The notes: generated by a model from the letters alone, not told the origin. Shown: positions 11,848 through 23,993, numbered from the stretch's first letter. The stretch: 64,000 nt of DNA from Maea johnstoni (GCA_963942565.1 OZ012693.1:9568726-9632725); one strand, 5' to 3'. Numbers and translations: made by a program.

Positions 11848-13049
11848 ATATCAATGATGAGCAATAAATAGCTTATCCACCCCTGTGTCCTCCTATTGGA
11901 TGACTGACACAAGTATCGCCTGTAAGCAATTGCCTAGCAGCAGGTCTCCTGATATCAAGTACCCACTTGAGCATAGGCCAAAAAGTAAACATCATACTGT
12001 GCAGATTTCACTAGCAGATTGCAGGGCTCTAGTAGGGCTTGATATTAACCCTTCACGACTGTAGCTCCAAAAAACGTGCTAATTCAGTGATAAATCTTTT
12101 TGGCTTGAGCGTTTATTTGGAAAATATTTGATGGGGGATTTATGTTGGTCAGTTAAACCCAACCAATGACTCTCTCCTCTTGATAAAGGCTTTGCAAATT
12201 CAATCTTTGTTTCAGAAGTTATTAATTCAACTACCAATAGAGGTCCTGATGACACTTAAGTCATGTAGTTGAACAGGTATGATTGGGTAAGAGTATACAT
12301 GAAAAGAAGGAGAAAAAAAATAATAATCATGTCAGAATAATCTTTGGGCACAATGGGTAGCTTAATCTTGACGGGCAGAAATTTTTTGAATTGCTATATA
12401 TTGGACTGGCATTTTTGAAATTCTGGCTAAGACCCTGAATCTAGGCTATGGGATGAGCAGATATATCATGATTAGCTAATGGCTGATGAGGCTGGTGACA
12501 GTGGGGGACTGTGGGAGTCTGGGTCAGACCGCCAATCACAGGGGATGTGCTGATTAATTGGTCTGTGGCAGGAGGTGTGTGCAGTAACAAAAAAACAGGT
12601 TCATTGCCAGTTCATACCGATTACCATTAGCAAATTGACTATATAATGGGAAGGGGTCACCAGATATGGGTGTCCTATTATCAGAGATATAAGTTACTTG
12701 CATAGAAAAGTTAGTTTCCCTTCAGAATGACAGATGGATTCATTTTTGAATCATAGAAAGATGGTTTAGGGTTGACTTTGATGAACATTTCTCTTATCAA
12801 TATTTTTCAAAAAAAAAAGAAAGAAATATAACCTGATAATTATAACCAATTGATCCCTGAAATAAAGAGTAGTAGATTGATATCTACCATCATCTGCTAT
12901 AGATATATTGGGTTATTTGATCGAAAGCCCCATTTACAAATCCTAAAATATCTGTTATGAAAATGCACCTTTTTTCTGTAAAAAGAAAAAAATCTGTAAA
13001 AACACCCATGTGTGATCCTCTGCATACACTACTGATCAATGTAGCAGTT
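11848..13049. other. unassigned DNA with a family A fragment
   Basis: 12352-12436 is a 3' piece of family A (plus orientation) ending GGCTAAGACCCTG. The remainder shows nothing recognisable. A TTAACCCTTCACGACTG word at about 12048 resembles a TTAA element end. Confidence 0.4.
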
Positions 13050-13215
13050 TTGAGCTGCTGCGTTTTGCTGCCGTTTTTTGGCTGTGGATATTTTGGCGAG
13101 ATCCCAGCTGGCGAGCTACTGACGTGGAATCCATCACCTTGTCACGGCGATCGCGGGGCTCTCCATCTTCCCCGGGAAACGCATGCAACGCTACAGTTTA
13201 TTTTACCCCGTCTAC
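13050..13215. other. CpG-richer unique patch
   Basis: Contains many CpGs (GGCGAG, GACGTGG, CACGGCGATCGCGGGG, ACGCATGCAACG) in otherwise CpG-poor AT-rich DNA, and matches no repeat family here. It could be regulatory DNA or an unrecognised single-copy element. A frame at 12957-13250 is open across it but has no domain I recognise. Confidence 0.3.
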
Positions 13216-13829
13216 CCAATCCTGCAATAAGGCATGGTGATTTATTATGAAATCAGACATTTTACTGGATTCCTTGCTTGACTATGATTGTAAATTACCA
13301 CAGCTGATTTTTTTTTCTTTTTTTCTTGCACTATTTTTTGTTAAATAATTTTAGCTCATCTTTTTAAAGGCAATTAAAAATCAGTCTATTAATAAAAACA
13401 AAAAATAAAAAAATAACAAGAAATAAAAAAAATTATAACAAAAGAAAACAAACATGAAAAATATAAATTAACATAGAATAACAAAATATTATGAAGCCAT
13501 GTATTTCAAAAGTTTCTTACTTTGTAAAGGGGTAATGGATTGTTATGGTAGGGAGTCTTTCAACAATGAATTACTTATAAAATGTATTTATACAATGAAT
13601 TACAATGAATTAGTGTGAAAATTGTGATTTGAAAATTTATGAAAATTGTGATTTGAAAAACTTATGAAAATTGTGAAATGGTCACCCTATATAAATGTAT
13701 AGTATTTTGGAACTCATATTCTATCAATGTCCTACTTGTCCCTAGTTAGGCACAATTTAGTGCCCTAAGTTCATGCTACCCGCCCCCTGGTGGGTGTTCC
13801 CCTCCCTACTAGATCCCCTTACACTGGCT
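13216..13829. other. unassigned AT-rich DNA
   Basis: A/T-rich with a short direct repeat of about 30 bp (GAAAATTGTGATTTGAAAA) at 13617-13665. No gene. Confidence 0.35.
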
Positions 13830-14095
13830 ACTGATTGCCCCAATCTCTCTACGGCCAATGAGATCGCAGCCAGCTGGCATCAGGGGAGGACCGAGGCAAA
13901 TCCTGGGCAAAGCCTGATTGGATGAATAATGTGATTTTGGGGAAGTTAATCCGCTGCGCCGTGTGTGATGAATTCCCAGCTGTGGATGATTTTACTTGGT
14001 TTGGTTGTGAAATAGGATCAGCATTGCCTGATAGGCTAAGATGGCTTTTGGGATTGGGGAAATCCAATTTCCAATATGATGCACTTGGCGAATAA
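13830..14095. other. unique patch, possible cis-regulatory DNA
   Basis: Non-repetitive, with GGCCAATGAG and CTGATTGGATG (CCAAT boxes on both strands), CAGCTG E-boxes at two places, and GTTAATCCGC (a K50 homeodomain-like word). The cluster is suggestive only. Confidence 0.25.
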
Positions 14096-14311
14096 AAATG
14101 TATAATCAAGAAGTTATAACATAATCACTTTCTGTAGGAACCAAAATCAGCCTGGCACTGTTGATTATAAGTATGCAATGTTAAGCATTTTCTTGAATAA
14201 TTGATAAAGAAATATGTTAGATAAAATGGAACCATTCTACAATATTCCATCAAATAGTTTGCGAATTCGTACTTTATTCATTAGATGATTTTTTAGATAT
14301 TGTAGGTCTAA

Positions 14312-14573
14312 ACCAGTCTTAGCCAGTATTTTGAAAAAGAGTGTCCAAAATTGCTAATTGTAAAATTTTGGGGTGTCTTATTATTCAGGGGAGACCACAA
14401 CATAACATAAACATCTATTTACTTCATTGATATTATTGAATAAGGCGTTATTTCATTATACAATTCCATGGCATTTATGTTGGAATTCATACAATTCCAT
14501 TTTATGTTTGGAAATGACATTTAAGAAATTACTCACAAAAAAATGGATGTCCTTAGGGGTAACTTTTACGGGT
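14312..14573 (+). mobile_element. family B hAT-like MITE, 3' end cut by D
   Basis: CAGTCTTAGCCAGTATTTT start and family B interior to the GGATGTCCTTAGGGG block. It ends where a D element begins. Confidence 0.75.
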
Positions 14574-14770
14574 TAACCCTATGCTGCTGGTGGCTAATTT
14601 GTCCAACACAAGATGATGCAAAAATCTTAAATATATGACTGAGGGTGTGCACATGGGTATGCATCTAAGAGTACTCAGTGAGAGCTATCAAATGAATACC
14701 AACATGACAGGGTTTAGTCTTTTTGTCAATGGTCTTAAAATGATAGTAGCCATAGCATTAGAAGAGTTAA
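14574..14770 (+). mobile_element. family D TTAA MITE
   Basis: TTAACCCTATGCTGCTGG to GAAGAGTTAA, with the D landmarks in order. Confidence 0.85.
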
Positions 14771-15015
14771 AGGCAAACCTTCCCATGAAATGTCTGGTTA
14801 GGATCACCTGATCCACTCTCCCTCACTCTGTGTCTTGAGTACTCTCAAGTAGTAGGGGGACATTCTTGGGGATCTGTTTGCTACAGCTCTGCTACCAGAA
14901 TAACTCAGCTGACGACCAACCGGAGGATCCTCCTGAGCTTCTTTGAAATCCACACCCACGTAAACAGAGCGCCTCGGCAGAGGAGCGGGATGAGCATGCT
15001 GACAGACATTTTATA

Positions 15016-15230
15016 TTAACCCTTCCAATGGTGAGGCTACTTCCGTCCAAAGCACAAGGATGCAAACATTTTTTGAAAACCATCTGAACCATGTTGTGTT
15101 GGTATTCATCGGAAAGCTCACACTGAGCACTCTCAGATGAGTACCCATTTACCAGGTTTTCAGTCATTTCTCAGGTTTTTTTGGATCATTTTGTGTAGGC
15201 AAAATTAGCCACTGGCAGCATAAGGGTTGA
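15016..15230 (-). mobile_element. family D TTAA MITE
   Basis: TTAACCCTTCCAATGGTGAGG to GCATAAGGGTTGA. One boundary TTAA has drifted to TTGA. Confidence 0.85.
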
Positions 15231-15499
15231 TATCACTCTGTTGCCAGTCCGCACCTGTAATGAATAGTAATGAATGCTTTGATAACCTGTGGTTGCTTTC
15301 TGGCAACCCTAACTCCTGATCTGTTGGCTTAGGATCTTCAGAGTGGTATTCCCCGCAGGCACTGGATGGATGATTGTTTTCGTGCTTTGCAACTGATTTA
15401 ATTTTTGTTTGTTTAGACCTGGTGCCTTGCACATTGACTGCACTCTGTATCTCACCCACTTGCACAGGGTCTGAAGTTTAGTCAGCAAAATAGATCTTA

Positions 15500-15936
15500 C
15501 AGGGCTCGAAATTAAGTGTGTTTTATTCTTTTGGATCCAATTGGATCATCAAAAACTACCTTAAAGGTGTTGTGTATATGGGAATCAGTACATGTTTGGG
15601 ATCCCTTCAGAAATGTTTGGGAGCCACAGAAGAATTCAAGGGAGCCCTGGCCCAGGGTCTTCACTGGGATTTAGAAACCGGGTGCCCCAAATTGGCAACT
15701 GTAAAATTTTGGGCATCCCTTTATTCGAGGGAGACTATGCAATGCCATGGGAATTATATGAATATGAAGTATATTCAATTATATGCTTGAAATTGACAAT
15801 TTTAGAATTTCCTCATAAAACCTTTTGGGTATCCTGAAGGTTGATCTTTAAGGATCTGGGTGTCCTAATGATGCCCAGACACCCTGTTGGCTAAGACTAT
15901 GCCCTGGGCTACCAGCACCCCCTATTTTGAGCCGTG
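15500..15936 (+). mobile_element. family E MITE, interrupted by B
   Basis: Starts CAGGGCTCGAAATTAAG and ends ATTTTGAGCCGTG. It is flanked by the 5-bp direct repeat TCTTA (15495-15499, 15937-15941). Split by a B element at 15653. Confidence 0.85.
15653..15901 (+). mobile_element. family B hAT-like MITE nested in E
   Basis: CAGGGTCTTCACTGGG to GGCTAAGACTATG, flanked by CCCTGGCC and CCCTGGGC (15645-15652, 15902-15909; 7 of 8 identical). Its removal restores the E sequence. Confidence 0.9.
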
Positions 15937-16469
15937 TCTTATTTGGGAGCTGTGGGTTGCAGCCAAGAATGGGTTAACATATAATCGGCTGTTGCTAGGA
16001 GTCTCCGGAGGAGAATTACTGCCTTTGTCCCTGGACTCTAATCTCGCGTTTGTTCCTCGCCATGGTAAAGAAGCTGGCAGTGAAATATGCTGTAGGTGGA
16101 CTCAGTTGTTTGTAATCTGTCTTTCCTTGTTGCGGCAATCGCAATCTTGCTGTACGAGATTGCTGGTTCATTGGCTGCCAAGAGCTACTGCTATGACCTC
16201 AAGTTAACCAATTCATGCCTAAAGCTGATCTCCTTGGTTGAGAGTGTTTTCTGGATATATTGCTTCTGCTACTTTCTAAAAAGAAATTAGGAATAAAGCA
16301 TACAATTACGAAATATATGAAGGACAGTTGTAATTTGTAATACAACTTAATTTGTGTTACTCTTAATTACTACATAATTTGTATTTGTATATAATTTGTA
16401 TTTGTATGGTAGTGTTGCAATAACACATTGCCACTGATAATGAATGATTTGCATACTGTATTTGTTTGA
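15937..16469. other. unassigned DNA
   Basis: Overlapping open frames at 15887-16290 lack recognisable domains and start inside element B, so they are not called as genes. AT-rich filler follows. Confidence 0.3.
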
Positions 16470-16484
16470 AATGCCCTTTTATTC

Positions 16485-16570
16485 TAAGCTTGCTTTGTTT
16501 CTCTCATTTCAGGTAAGTACCCATTGCTGTTTCTAACCCTGTTCCAAGAAGACAGACAAGTGTTGTAAGT
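16485..16570 (+). promoter_or_regulatory. candidate recursive splice site with RS-exon
   Basis: A branch-like TTCTAAG and pyrimidine tract lead to TTTCAG at 16507-16512. This is followed with no gap by the 5' splice-site consensus GTAAGT (16513-16518). A second GTAAGT lies at 16565-16570, defining a 52-nt potential exon (16513-16564). This arrangement is that of vertebrate-type recursive-splicing exons. It is a sequence call without transcript support. Confidence 0.45.
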
Positions 16571-16934
16571 AATGATTTAATAATGCAATTGTATTTATGC
16601 TGGAGTTCAGGAATTTGTTATGACCAACTGCATCATAACTGCATTTACCCTATGACCAAGGTAACACAGGTAGTCTACTTATATGATCCATAAAGGGTTA
16701 TGAAGTGCCAATCCTTGTTACAGATTTGCACTTATTTGTACATATTTGCACAATATTCCTCTCGATATCTGATTTAGGGAACATAATTACTACCTATATA
16801 CATCTTACATATTTGCAAAATATGCGTTCTGATATCTGAAATGAGGGATAGATCATGATAGATTTGCACTAACCTAGATACATATTTGCAGAAGATGCCT
16901 TACGATAAATGAAATCAGGAAACATATGCACCGC

Positions 16935-17145
16935 TTAGGCCTAAAATAAAAAGTTGTTTTTTTCCTGTAACCCTACCTAACATGTTTTTATTCAAAAAAA
17001 TCCCTACCCTAAAGTTTTTTCCACCCTTCCAACTCCCAATCAACATAAAACATGCATTAAACACACATTTTTGACCAAAAAAACAATGCAAGTATTTTTT
17101 TTTACCGACCTACCTAGTACCTACCCTTTTAGACTGTTACAGACT
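16935..17145 (+). mobile_element. family K MITE
   Basis: Starts TTAGGCCTAAAATAAAAAG and shares with 29911 and 38356 the blocks TTCCTGTAACCCTACC, TTTTTATTCAAAAAAA, CCTTCCAACTCCCA, ACACACATTTTT and a CCTACCTA run. The ends of this family are inverted. No gene. Confidence 0.7.
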
Positions 17146-17542
17146 TATCAAGAGCTTAGAAATCAACTCAATTCCGAACAGGCTATTTTAAGAGTGATAT
17201 GGACACCAACACTCACATTTTTGTAGCCTGTCTGGCCACTGGGTTTTCGGAAACTTCTTGTATAAGTAAGGTCTGTATCTTTCTATGTCGAACCAAAAAA
17301 TTGTTGCAGCAAGTTTCCATGGACTCAAAAACCATTATATTCATGTTGGTTGCAAGTTCTTTACCGACCCACGCTTGACATTTAATCATATAGATGGGAA
17401 GATATAGTCTACTCCCTTGGCAAAAAACAGGGAGTCGTTGAAAACTCAATGTAAACATCTAAGGTGAACTGAATTCCACGCCTGTAAACAGAGCCAGCAA
17501 AACTGTTACCCAGTCAGCGAGCTCTGAAATGATACTGCTCCC
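17146..17542. other. unassigned DNA
   Basis: No repeat match and no supported frame. Confidence 0.3.
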
Positions 17543-17842
17543 TTAACGCATTCATGCCCAGAGAGGCCAAAAGCAGCCTGACAGTTGAATTTTGATGGAA
17601 TCTTGAAAGTAAAAGCATTGTAAGAAAGGTATTTGTAGGAGAAACATTAATAGTAACACTACCAACAGCATCTACATTGAACTGAAAGTTTCAAAATCAT
17701 TTGCTTAAATCGGGCATTTATAGAAATTCATCACAAAATAATTGGGTGTCCTAATGTGAGATTTTTGAGGGTTCGGGCATTCAAAGGACACTCAGACACT
17801 GCACTATGTCTGCACAGCTGCTCTGAGCATGAATGGGTTTAA
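17543..17842. mobile_element. family Q piggyBac-like TTAA MITE
   Basis: TTAACGCATTCATGCCCAG at one end and GAGCATGAATGGGTTTAA at the other; TTAA at both edges (17543-17546, 17839-17842). A 3' piece of family B (GGGTGTCCTAATG...) lies inside at about 17723-17800. Confidence 0.7.
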
Positions 17843-18288
17843 ATGTGTTAACATCCAGGGCGACGTTTTCTATAAAAATGGTAGCATTTGCGTATTGGCT
17901 TTTGTGCAGGTACCATGGCAATCATAATATTTATGATGATCTATGCGGTGGAGCTATCTGGGTTTCATATGGCACAATTTGCATTCTGGTTAACAGCTGT
18001 GAGCTTGGATATACAGTATCTCTATATAGAAAAACAATATGTGCTGATCGTGCTGATCTTGAAATAATAAGTGAGGCCTCCTATAATGTATGATATATTC
18101 ATTAGACCAACTGGGCATGGATGAAGAAATCCAGTGGTCAGATGAAACCATTGTAAAAGACTCTTGAACCCTGTTTAAGTGTTTTTTTTATTTTTTTAGA
18201 AAATGAATCATAAGTTATGACTAATCCCCTTGTATGTCCTTAAACCCCTATTCCCTACTACCAAAGGCAGATGTAGTTCATCTGCCTT

Positions 18289-18607
<319 letters not shown>

Positions 18608-18622
18608 GGGCTCGATCAAGCT

Positions 18623-19026
18623 GTTACGGAATCACACTTTTGCTGTTCAAGCTTAGATATCTTTTTAATGGAAAAAGTTAGGAAATCATGTTTTATATGG
18701 TTGTGTAGGGCTTTGAAAGTTCCTTTAAATGGACCAAGTTCCAACTTCCCCAGAAAATGATTTTTGGGTAAAAAAGTGAAAAAACGTGCCTGTTACGGAA
18801 TCACTCAAAATTACCATCTGTTTTCTACCACTTTAATCAAATACCACTTTCATGCTGTTCCTGCCACTTTTTTCCAAAAGTTTCTTTATCATGTGGTAGG
18901 TAAATTTGTTTTGCACAGATTCCACCACAAAGTTAGGAGTTGAATAAGTTAAAGTGAACTTTATTCAAGAAACTTTGACAGATGGTCTTGTTACGGAATC
19001 ACATTTACCATTTGTTACGGAATCAC
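18623..19026 (+). repeat. left subterminal 13-mer cluster (4 copies)
   Basis: Exact GTTACGGAATCAC at 18623-18635, 18792-18804, 18990-19002 and 19014-19026, all plus strand. Subterminal repeats of this kind are typical transposase-binding sites; that role is inferred. Confidence 0.85.
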
Positions 19027-20544
19027 ATTTTCTGTAACAATCAATATCGTTCATTAAAAGAGTGCACTATGGTGAAATTTTCTGCTTTAATAAAAAGTTA
19101 AGTTAGTGTACTGATATAAAGACATAAATTTTTACTGAAGGGAGCACTTAATTAGGAATTACATGGCAGCAGAGAGTGGGTTTTATACGTCTCTGATGGT
19201 AGGTAACAGATGACACTGTCTAATGTTAGAGGGACCACATCCCCACAAGGGCAATTGTTAGACAATTAACTTATATAAGCTGTAATTGATTTAACAATGA
19301 AGCTTCTTATAAATAGATCATTAATCTGAAAAGGTTTTGAAAAACATGTTGTTATCTTCTGCATTCTCAGAGGTAGATTTCACTCACTACCTGGCCAGTT
19401 TTATATCACTTCCTGTATACATCAAGGATGTTGGTATACCCCAGACAATGTGGATTCTGTTTTTCCTCCACTGTCCTCTCTCATTAACACCCCTTATTGT
19501 TTAGTCTGGGGAAGGAGGATATGATTCGGGGGGAAATTGCATCTACCCTGATTAACTGAATGGGTGGCTTCAGGATTAGGGATGTAGAGGTGAATGGAGA
19601 CATTGCATTTGCAGACAGGATGAAGGTGTCAGTCAAGGTACACATCTGTACAGCTACCAATTGATATCAAACTAGCTGAGTTATGAATGAATTATGAACA
19701 TTTATAGTTAATGCCAAATTTGCTAAATACTTATAAAATAACTATGTAATGATTCTTTTTAAACATGCATTTGTGATCTTATTAACTGTTGGATATTTTT
19801 TCTGGAGTAGATCATACATGTCTATTGGGCGAATGGAGAATCCCTGGAAATTTGTTTTTAAAATCATTTAGACTGCTGATCTATGACTGGCTTTGTATAA
19901 AACAGTATCATATGAGTCGTCCATATGACTATATTGTATCTTTGAGTGATGTAACAAAATTTTGTTCTCTGAGAAATGTTTATGTATTGAATCCTTCCCC
20001 TTGTACACTTGTGACAAAAGTTTCCTGTCCTCAACAGTGTGTAAGTTCCATCTGAAACACTGAATAAATTCCTCTAAAATTTAATGCGGATGGTCAAGTT
20101 TTAAAATATATGCATAGATAGAGACTTTGGGATCTGGGCTACATTGACCATGTGCTAAACTTCAGTTTTCTTCTCTACTTGAAGGAGAATCTCTGTTTCT
20201 GGGAAGGTATCTAAAATCTCTGTCGAAGAGCTTTCCTGTCCACCACCCTGTCCACCACAGATTTAAATTCTCTAAAATCTACTATTTTACAAAAGTCTTG
20301 AACAAATAGGGTTCAAGAATGATATTACTATAGGATAAGACAGCCAAATGAGGGAGCAAGTTTTCCTAAATTTGAGGGAAGATATTAAATTCAATATTCC
20401 AAAATTCTGTACGCAACAGTTTGAATAGGTTGATATGGCCAATGGCCACTTATGAACATGCATGTACTTCTTGAAATAAATGCCTTATAAAAAGTCACTG
20501 AATTTAAACTAGAGTGAAAACAATTTATTTATTTGAAAATGTCC

Positions 20545-20640
20545 TTTTAAAGGGTTACTCACAAATTTTTTGGGGTGTCCTGATGGGTGATTTTTGAGGG
20601 AGTAGGTGTCCAAATGAGGCTGAGATGCCCTGCTGGCCAG
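20545..20640 (+). mobile_element. family B fragment inside the microsatellite-embedded element
   Basis: ACTCACAAATTTTTTGGGG through ATGCCCTGCTGGCCAG matches the B 3' portion. It shows that the larger element received later insertions. Confidence 0.55.
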
Positions 20641-20997
20641 CTTAATTATACTCTACTTTAAAACTGTGTGAATGTTTTTAAAAAGGTAGTTTGGTGCTAT
20701 GACACATTTTGAATAGTTGTACCTTTCTCAAAATTGTATGTGAGTTAATTGTTTATAAAGAACTTCATCTGATTTCCATGTACAGCTTAGTCCTTGTCCA
20801 AAGCGTTTTGATGCCATATTGAAACTACTACTCGATAATGGACTTATACTTTTTTTTTCAAAATACTGTGAACAATGTCTCATTCTAAATATGAAAACTA
20901 TCAGTTAATACTAAACTTAAAGTTAAGATAACAAACTAGTCCATTAAAAGAATGTTCAAGACATCTATAGGCTTGAACCAGTCAATTTATCAAATAT

Positions 20998-21206
20998 GTG
21001 ATTCCGTAACGTTACGGAATCACCAAGTTTAACCCCCACAAAAACACTGTTTGAAAATTTATTTTTCAAAAGTGTGCCCCTCATAGTTAAATTAGTGTTA
21101 AAATGCTTTTTTCTATGAAGTTTCATGGTAATGACCCAATCTGAACATTTTCAAAAATTTAAAAAATGCTATTTTTCTGTTACGGAATCACATGTTACGG
21201 AATCAC
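20998..21206. repeat. right subterminal 13-mer cluster (4 copies)
   Basis: One reverse copy (20998-21010) abuts one forward copy (21011-21023), forming a 26-bp perfect palindrome. Two further forward copies lie at 21179-21191 and 21194-21206. Confidence 0.85.
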
Positions 21207-21572
21207 AGATCACTGTATTTTAAAATTCATCAAAAACACCCCAAAACATAATATTCAATCCTATATCTCTTGGCACAGTCTTCCCAGGTATAATTGTATC
21301 ATCTAAAGCAATGTTGAAGACCATAAGATGGTTTTACAAGAAAATATGGTGGTTTTAACATTTTGTTAAATGTTATTGTCAGAAAGGCGTTGAACAAACA
21401 AACAAACACCCTGCAGTAAAATGTTCATAACTTTTTCATAAATGGAAATACAGTAAATCTGACTAAAGATCCAGAAACTTCAGAATTCTAGCTTTCCAAA
21501 TATGTAAGATACATATTGCTACTATAGAATTTATTTTTTGTCTTAGATGCTAACTTCAACTTGATCGAGCCC

Positions 21573-21589
21573 TACTACTACCACTACCT

Positions 21590-21635
<46 letters not shown>

Positions 21636-21643
21636 CACTACCT

Positions 21644-21674
<31 letters not shown>

Positions 21675-21682
21675 CACTACCT

Positions 21683-21722
<40 letters not shown>

Positions 21723-21730
21723 CACTACCT

Positions 21731-21781
<51 letters not shown>

Positions 21782-21829
21782 ATACCACTACCACTACCGC
21801 TAGTACCATTACTACTACCACTACTACTT

Positions 21830-21899
<70 letters not shown>

Positions 21900-21907
21900 C
21901 ACTACCT

Positions 21908-21983
<76 letters not shown>

Positions 21984-22033
21984 CACTACCACTACCACTA
22001 CCGCTAGTACCATTACTACTACCACTACTACTT

Positions 22034-22113
<80 letters not shown>
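21573..22113. repeat. (CTA)n microsatellite with higher-order interruptions
   Basis: CTA triplets regularly broken by CCACTACCTCTA, plus two copies of a longer block (ACCGCTAGTACCATTACTAC) at about 21796 and 22000. Confidence 0.97.
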
Positions 22114-22114
<1 letters not shown>

Positions 22115-22537
22115 GTTTCCTAGTAGTGTTAGAATAACTGCTGTTGTACTCTACTATCGTTACTGCTGCTCCTGCCTCTATACTGCCACTACCTTTTCTA
22201 GTTTCTACTGCTACCAGTTTCCTCCCTGGTCACTGTATTCCCTGTTCCCTGACCAGGGGTCATTGGAAAGGTCAGTTTACATATCAGTATGTTTTGGCAA
22301 GGAGATAGCGGTGGTCAAGGATTGATGTTAGATGTCTAGGGCCGGGGCTAGGGGCGTCAGCAGGGCCTGCTGTGTGCTGTTTTCACAATAATTTATCAGT
22401 TATCTTACAGTGGATGGGAGATCTGCATCGTGATCCTTGAGCATCCTAAGCAGCTGGTTACTAGACTAGCCCTATAGTCTGTGGTTTAAATGTTGTACTG
22501 CTGGTCTGTGGTTTAATTAACCCATTCATGTCCGGAG

Positions 22538-22655
22538 CAGGAACTAAGCCAGGACCTGTCCTTCATGTCTTTTGAACAATCTTCATAGAAAATATTGCCT
22601 GTCCAAAAAGGAGGATATTCAGTAATCTGCCTGTCCAAAAGACAGGCTGCATTCT
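22538..22655. mobile_element. family A fold-back derivative
   Basis: Starts as the A 5' end (CAGGAACTAAGCCAGGACC) and then switches to inverted A 5' sequence (GCCTGTCCAAAAAGGAGG ... GTCCAAAAGACAGGC). The same rearranged layout recurs at 22958. Confidence 0.65.
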
Positions 22656-22671
22656 AGGAAACCCACAATCC

Positions 22672-22852
22672 TTGGATAAGTTAGGATTTGGGGAATAGTA
22701 AAGTCCTTGCTCTCTTGGAACCCTTCTATATAACAAAAAATATACAGTGACGTGCTAGTCCCAGAATATCCCAGTCAGTATCACAGGAATTCCCAGGTGA
22801 GTTGTCCAGCCTAATCCATAGACAATCCTAGGAAGTCTATAGCAAATTATGA
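22672..22852 (-). mobile_element. family J fragment
   Basis: The reverse complement matches the left part of the 1.7-kb J element at 34363: CCTAGGATTGTC, ATTAGGCTGGACAA, GGGACTAG, AGCAAGGACTTTACTATTCC in the same order. Confidence 0.7.
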
Positions 22853-22957
22853 CTGGGGTTGAACGGTCCTAGCTTAGTCCCTGCCACCCCCCCGCCCCCC
22901 CAAAGGATTCATAAGGACTCTATTGGTGCATGGTACTACATTTACAGGAGTATAAGA

Positions 22958-23075
22958 CAGGAACTTAGCCAGGAACCGGCCTGCTTGTCTTTTGAAATAT
23001 CTTCTTAGAAAATTTTGCCAGTCCAAAAAGGAGGTTTTCAGTAATCTGCCAACTGTGCTGGTCCAAAAGACAGTG
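22958..23075. mobile_element. family A fold-back derivative, second copy
   Basis: CAGGAACTTAGCCAGGAACC followed by the same inverted switch as at 22538, so the rearranged form was itself mobile or was locally duplicated. Confidence 0.65.
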
Positions 23076-23483
23076 GGTCAACTTGCAGCCAATCAGCTGG
23101 CACTAGAAACCTGGTCTGGCACCTGAGAGTACAGTGATAAATGGCTTACCCAATATGTGATGGATGTAGCTATCACGTGTGCCGTGATGTCAGGAACTGG
23201 CTAGACTCAGTGTAGACTACACGGTGACCAGAAATAGCCGGTGATTAATCATGAATATCACATTCACATCAACCCTCCATGCTTCTTACAGCCAGGTGTC
23301 AACTGACCTTTGACCTTTTCTAACAGCTGCAAGATGAACACTATCTTCATAATGTAACATCCTGTAAAAGTATCTTTCTCTAGATATGTATTTCAACAGC
23401 ATTCAAAGTGATGGCAATTTTGAGAAGAGGACTGCCTGTAGTAATGGTTATCCTTGAATGATGTTATTATTTTTTGATGCAGA
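23076..23483. other. unassigned DNA
   Basis: No repeat match or gene. Confidence 0.3.
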
Positions 23484-23640
23484 ATCAGGGTCTTAGATAC
23501 TTTAGATACAATTGACAATTGTAAAATTTTGGGGCATCCTATTTTTCAAGGGAGATCGCAATGTTATCTGATTATAACCATAAATATGTAATTTACTTAT
23601 TGAGATAAGGCATACTCTCCTTATACAATGTCATGGTAAT
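23484..23640 (+). mobile_element. family B hAT-like MITE, 3' truncated
   Basis: CAGGGTCTTAGATAC start, TTGTAAAATTTTGGGGCATCC, GGGAGATCGCAATG, and the ATACAATGTCATGG block. The rest is replaced by family Q sequence. Confidence 0.7.
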
Positions 23641-23778
23641 TAGATTGAGGTGGAAGAAGAGTTTTCGGTGATGTTCTGATTAACATTTCTTCATCAAATG
23701 ACTTTTTTGTTTTTCTGTGCAAGATTTCATCAAAATTGTCAGGCTGTTTTTTGGCAGCTTTGAGCATTAATGGCTTAA
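23641..23778 (+). mobile_element. family Q TTAA MITE, 3' part
   Basis: Matches 61985-62149: GATTAACATTTCTTCA, TCAAAATTGTCAGGCTG, GAGCATTAATGGCTTAA. It ends at a TTAA shared with the following D element. Confidence 0.65.
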
Positions 23779-23993
23779 CACCTTTATATGCTGCTGGTTG
23801 CTAATTTGGTCATTACAAAATGATGCAAAAAGCCTGAAAAATGATTGAAACCGTGGCACATGGGTACTCATTCAAGAGTGCTCAGCAAGAGCTATCCAAG
23901 TAATACCTACATGACAGGGTTTAGATGTTTTTCAAAAATCTCTGCGTCCTTGTGCTTTGCACGAAAGTAGCCTTTAAGCATTGGAAGGGTTAC
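23775..23993 (+). mobile_element. family D TTAA MITE
   Basis: TTAACACCTTTATATGCTGCTGG to GGAAGGGTTAC. The complete D order is present. Confidence 0.85.

Larger units (their letters stand above)
18608..21572. mobile_element. microsatellite-embedded TIR element, type unknown
   Basis: Bounded by 16-bp inverted ends GGGCTCGATCAAGCTG (18608) and CAACTTGATCGAGCCC (ending 21572), 15 of 16 pairing. Both outer flanks are the same CTA microsatellite with the same CCACTACCTCTA interruption, as expected of insertion into a pre-existing array. Eight exact copies of GTTACGGAATCAC lie within 420 bp of the left end or 575 bp of the right end, and none lies in the middle 2 kb. The longest internal frame (88 codons at 19789) shows no transposase motif that I recognise, so the element looks non-autonomous. 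The superfamily is unknown: any target duplication is hidden by the triplet repeat. Confidence 0.75.

Noticed and set aside
12957-13250. 97-codon frame across the CpG-richer patch
   Set aside because: No recognisable domain; a chance frame cannot be excluded.
15887-16290. 106- and 64-codon overlapping frames
   Set aside because: Begin inside a MITE or lie in unassigned DNA; hydrophobic stretches alone are not evidence.
21543-22025. 160-codon Val-rich minus-strand frame
   Set aside because: Translation of the interrupted CTA array.
22790-22803. CAGGTGAGT as a further recursive splice site
   Set aside because: No pyrimidine tract before it and it lies in a family J transposon fragment.
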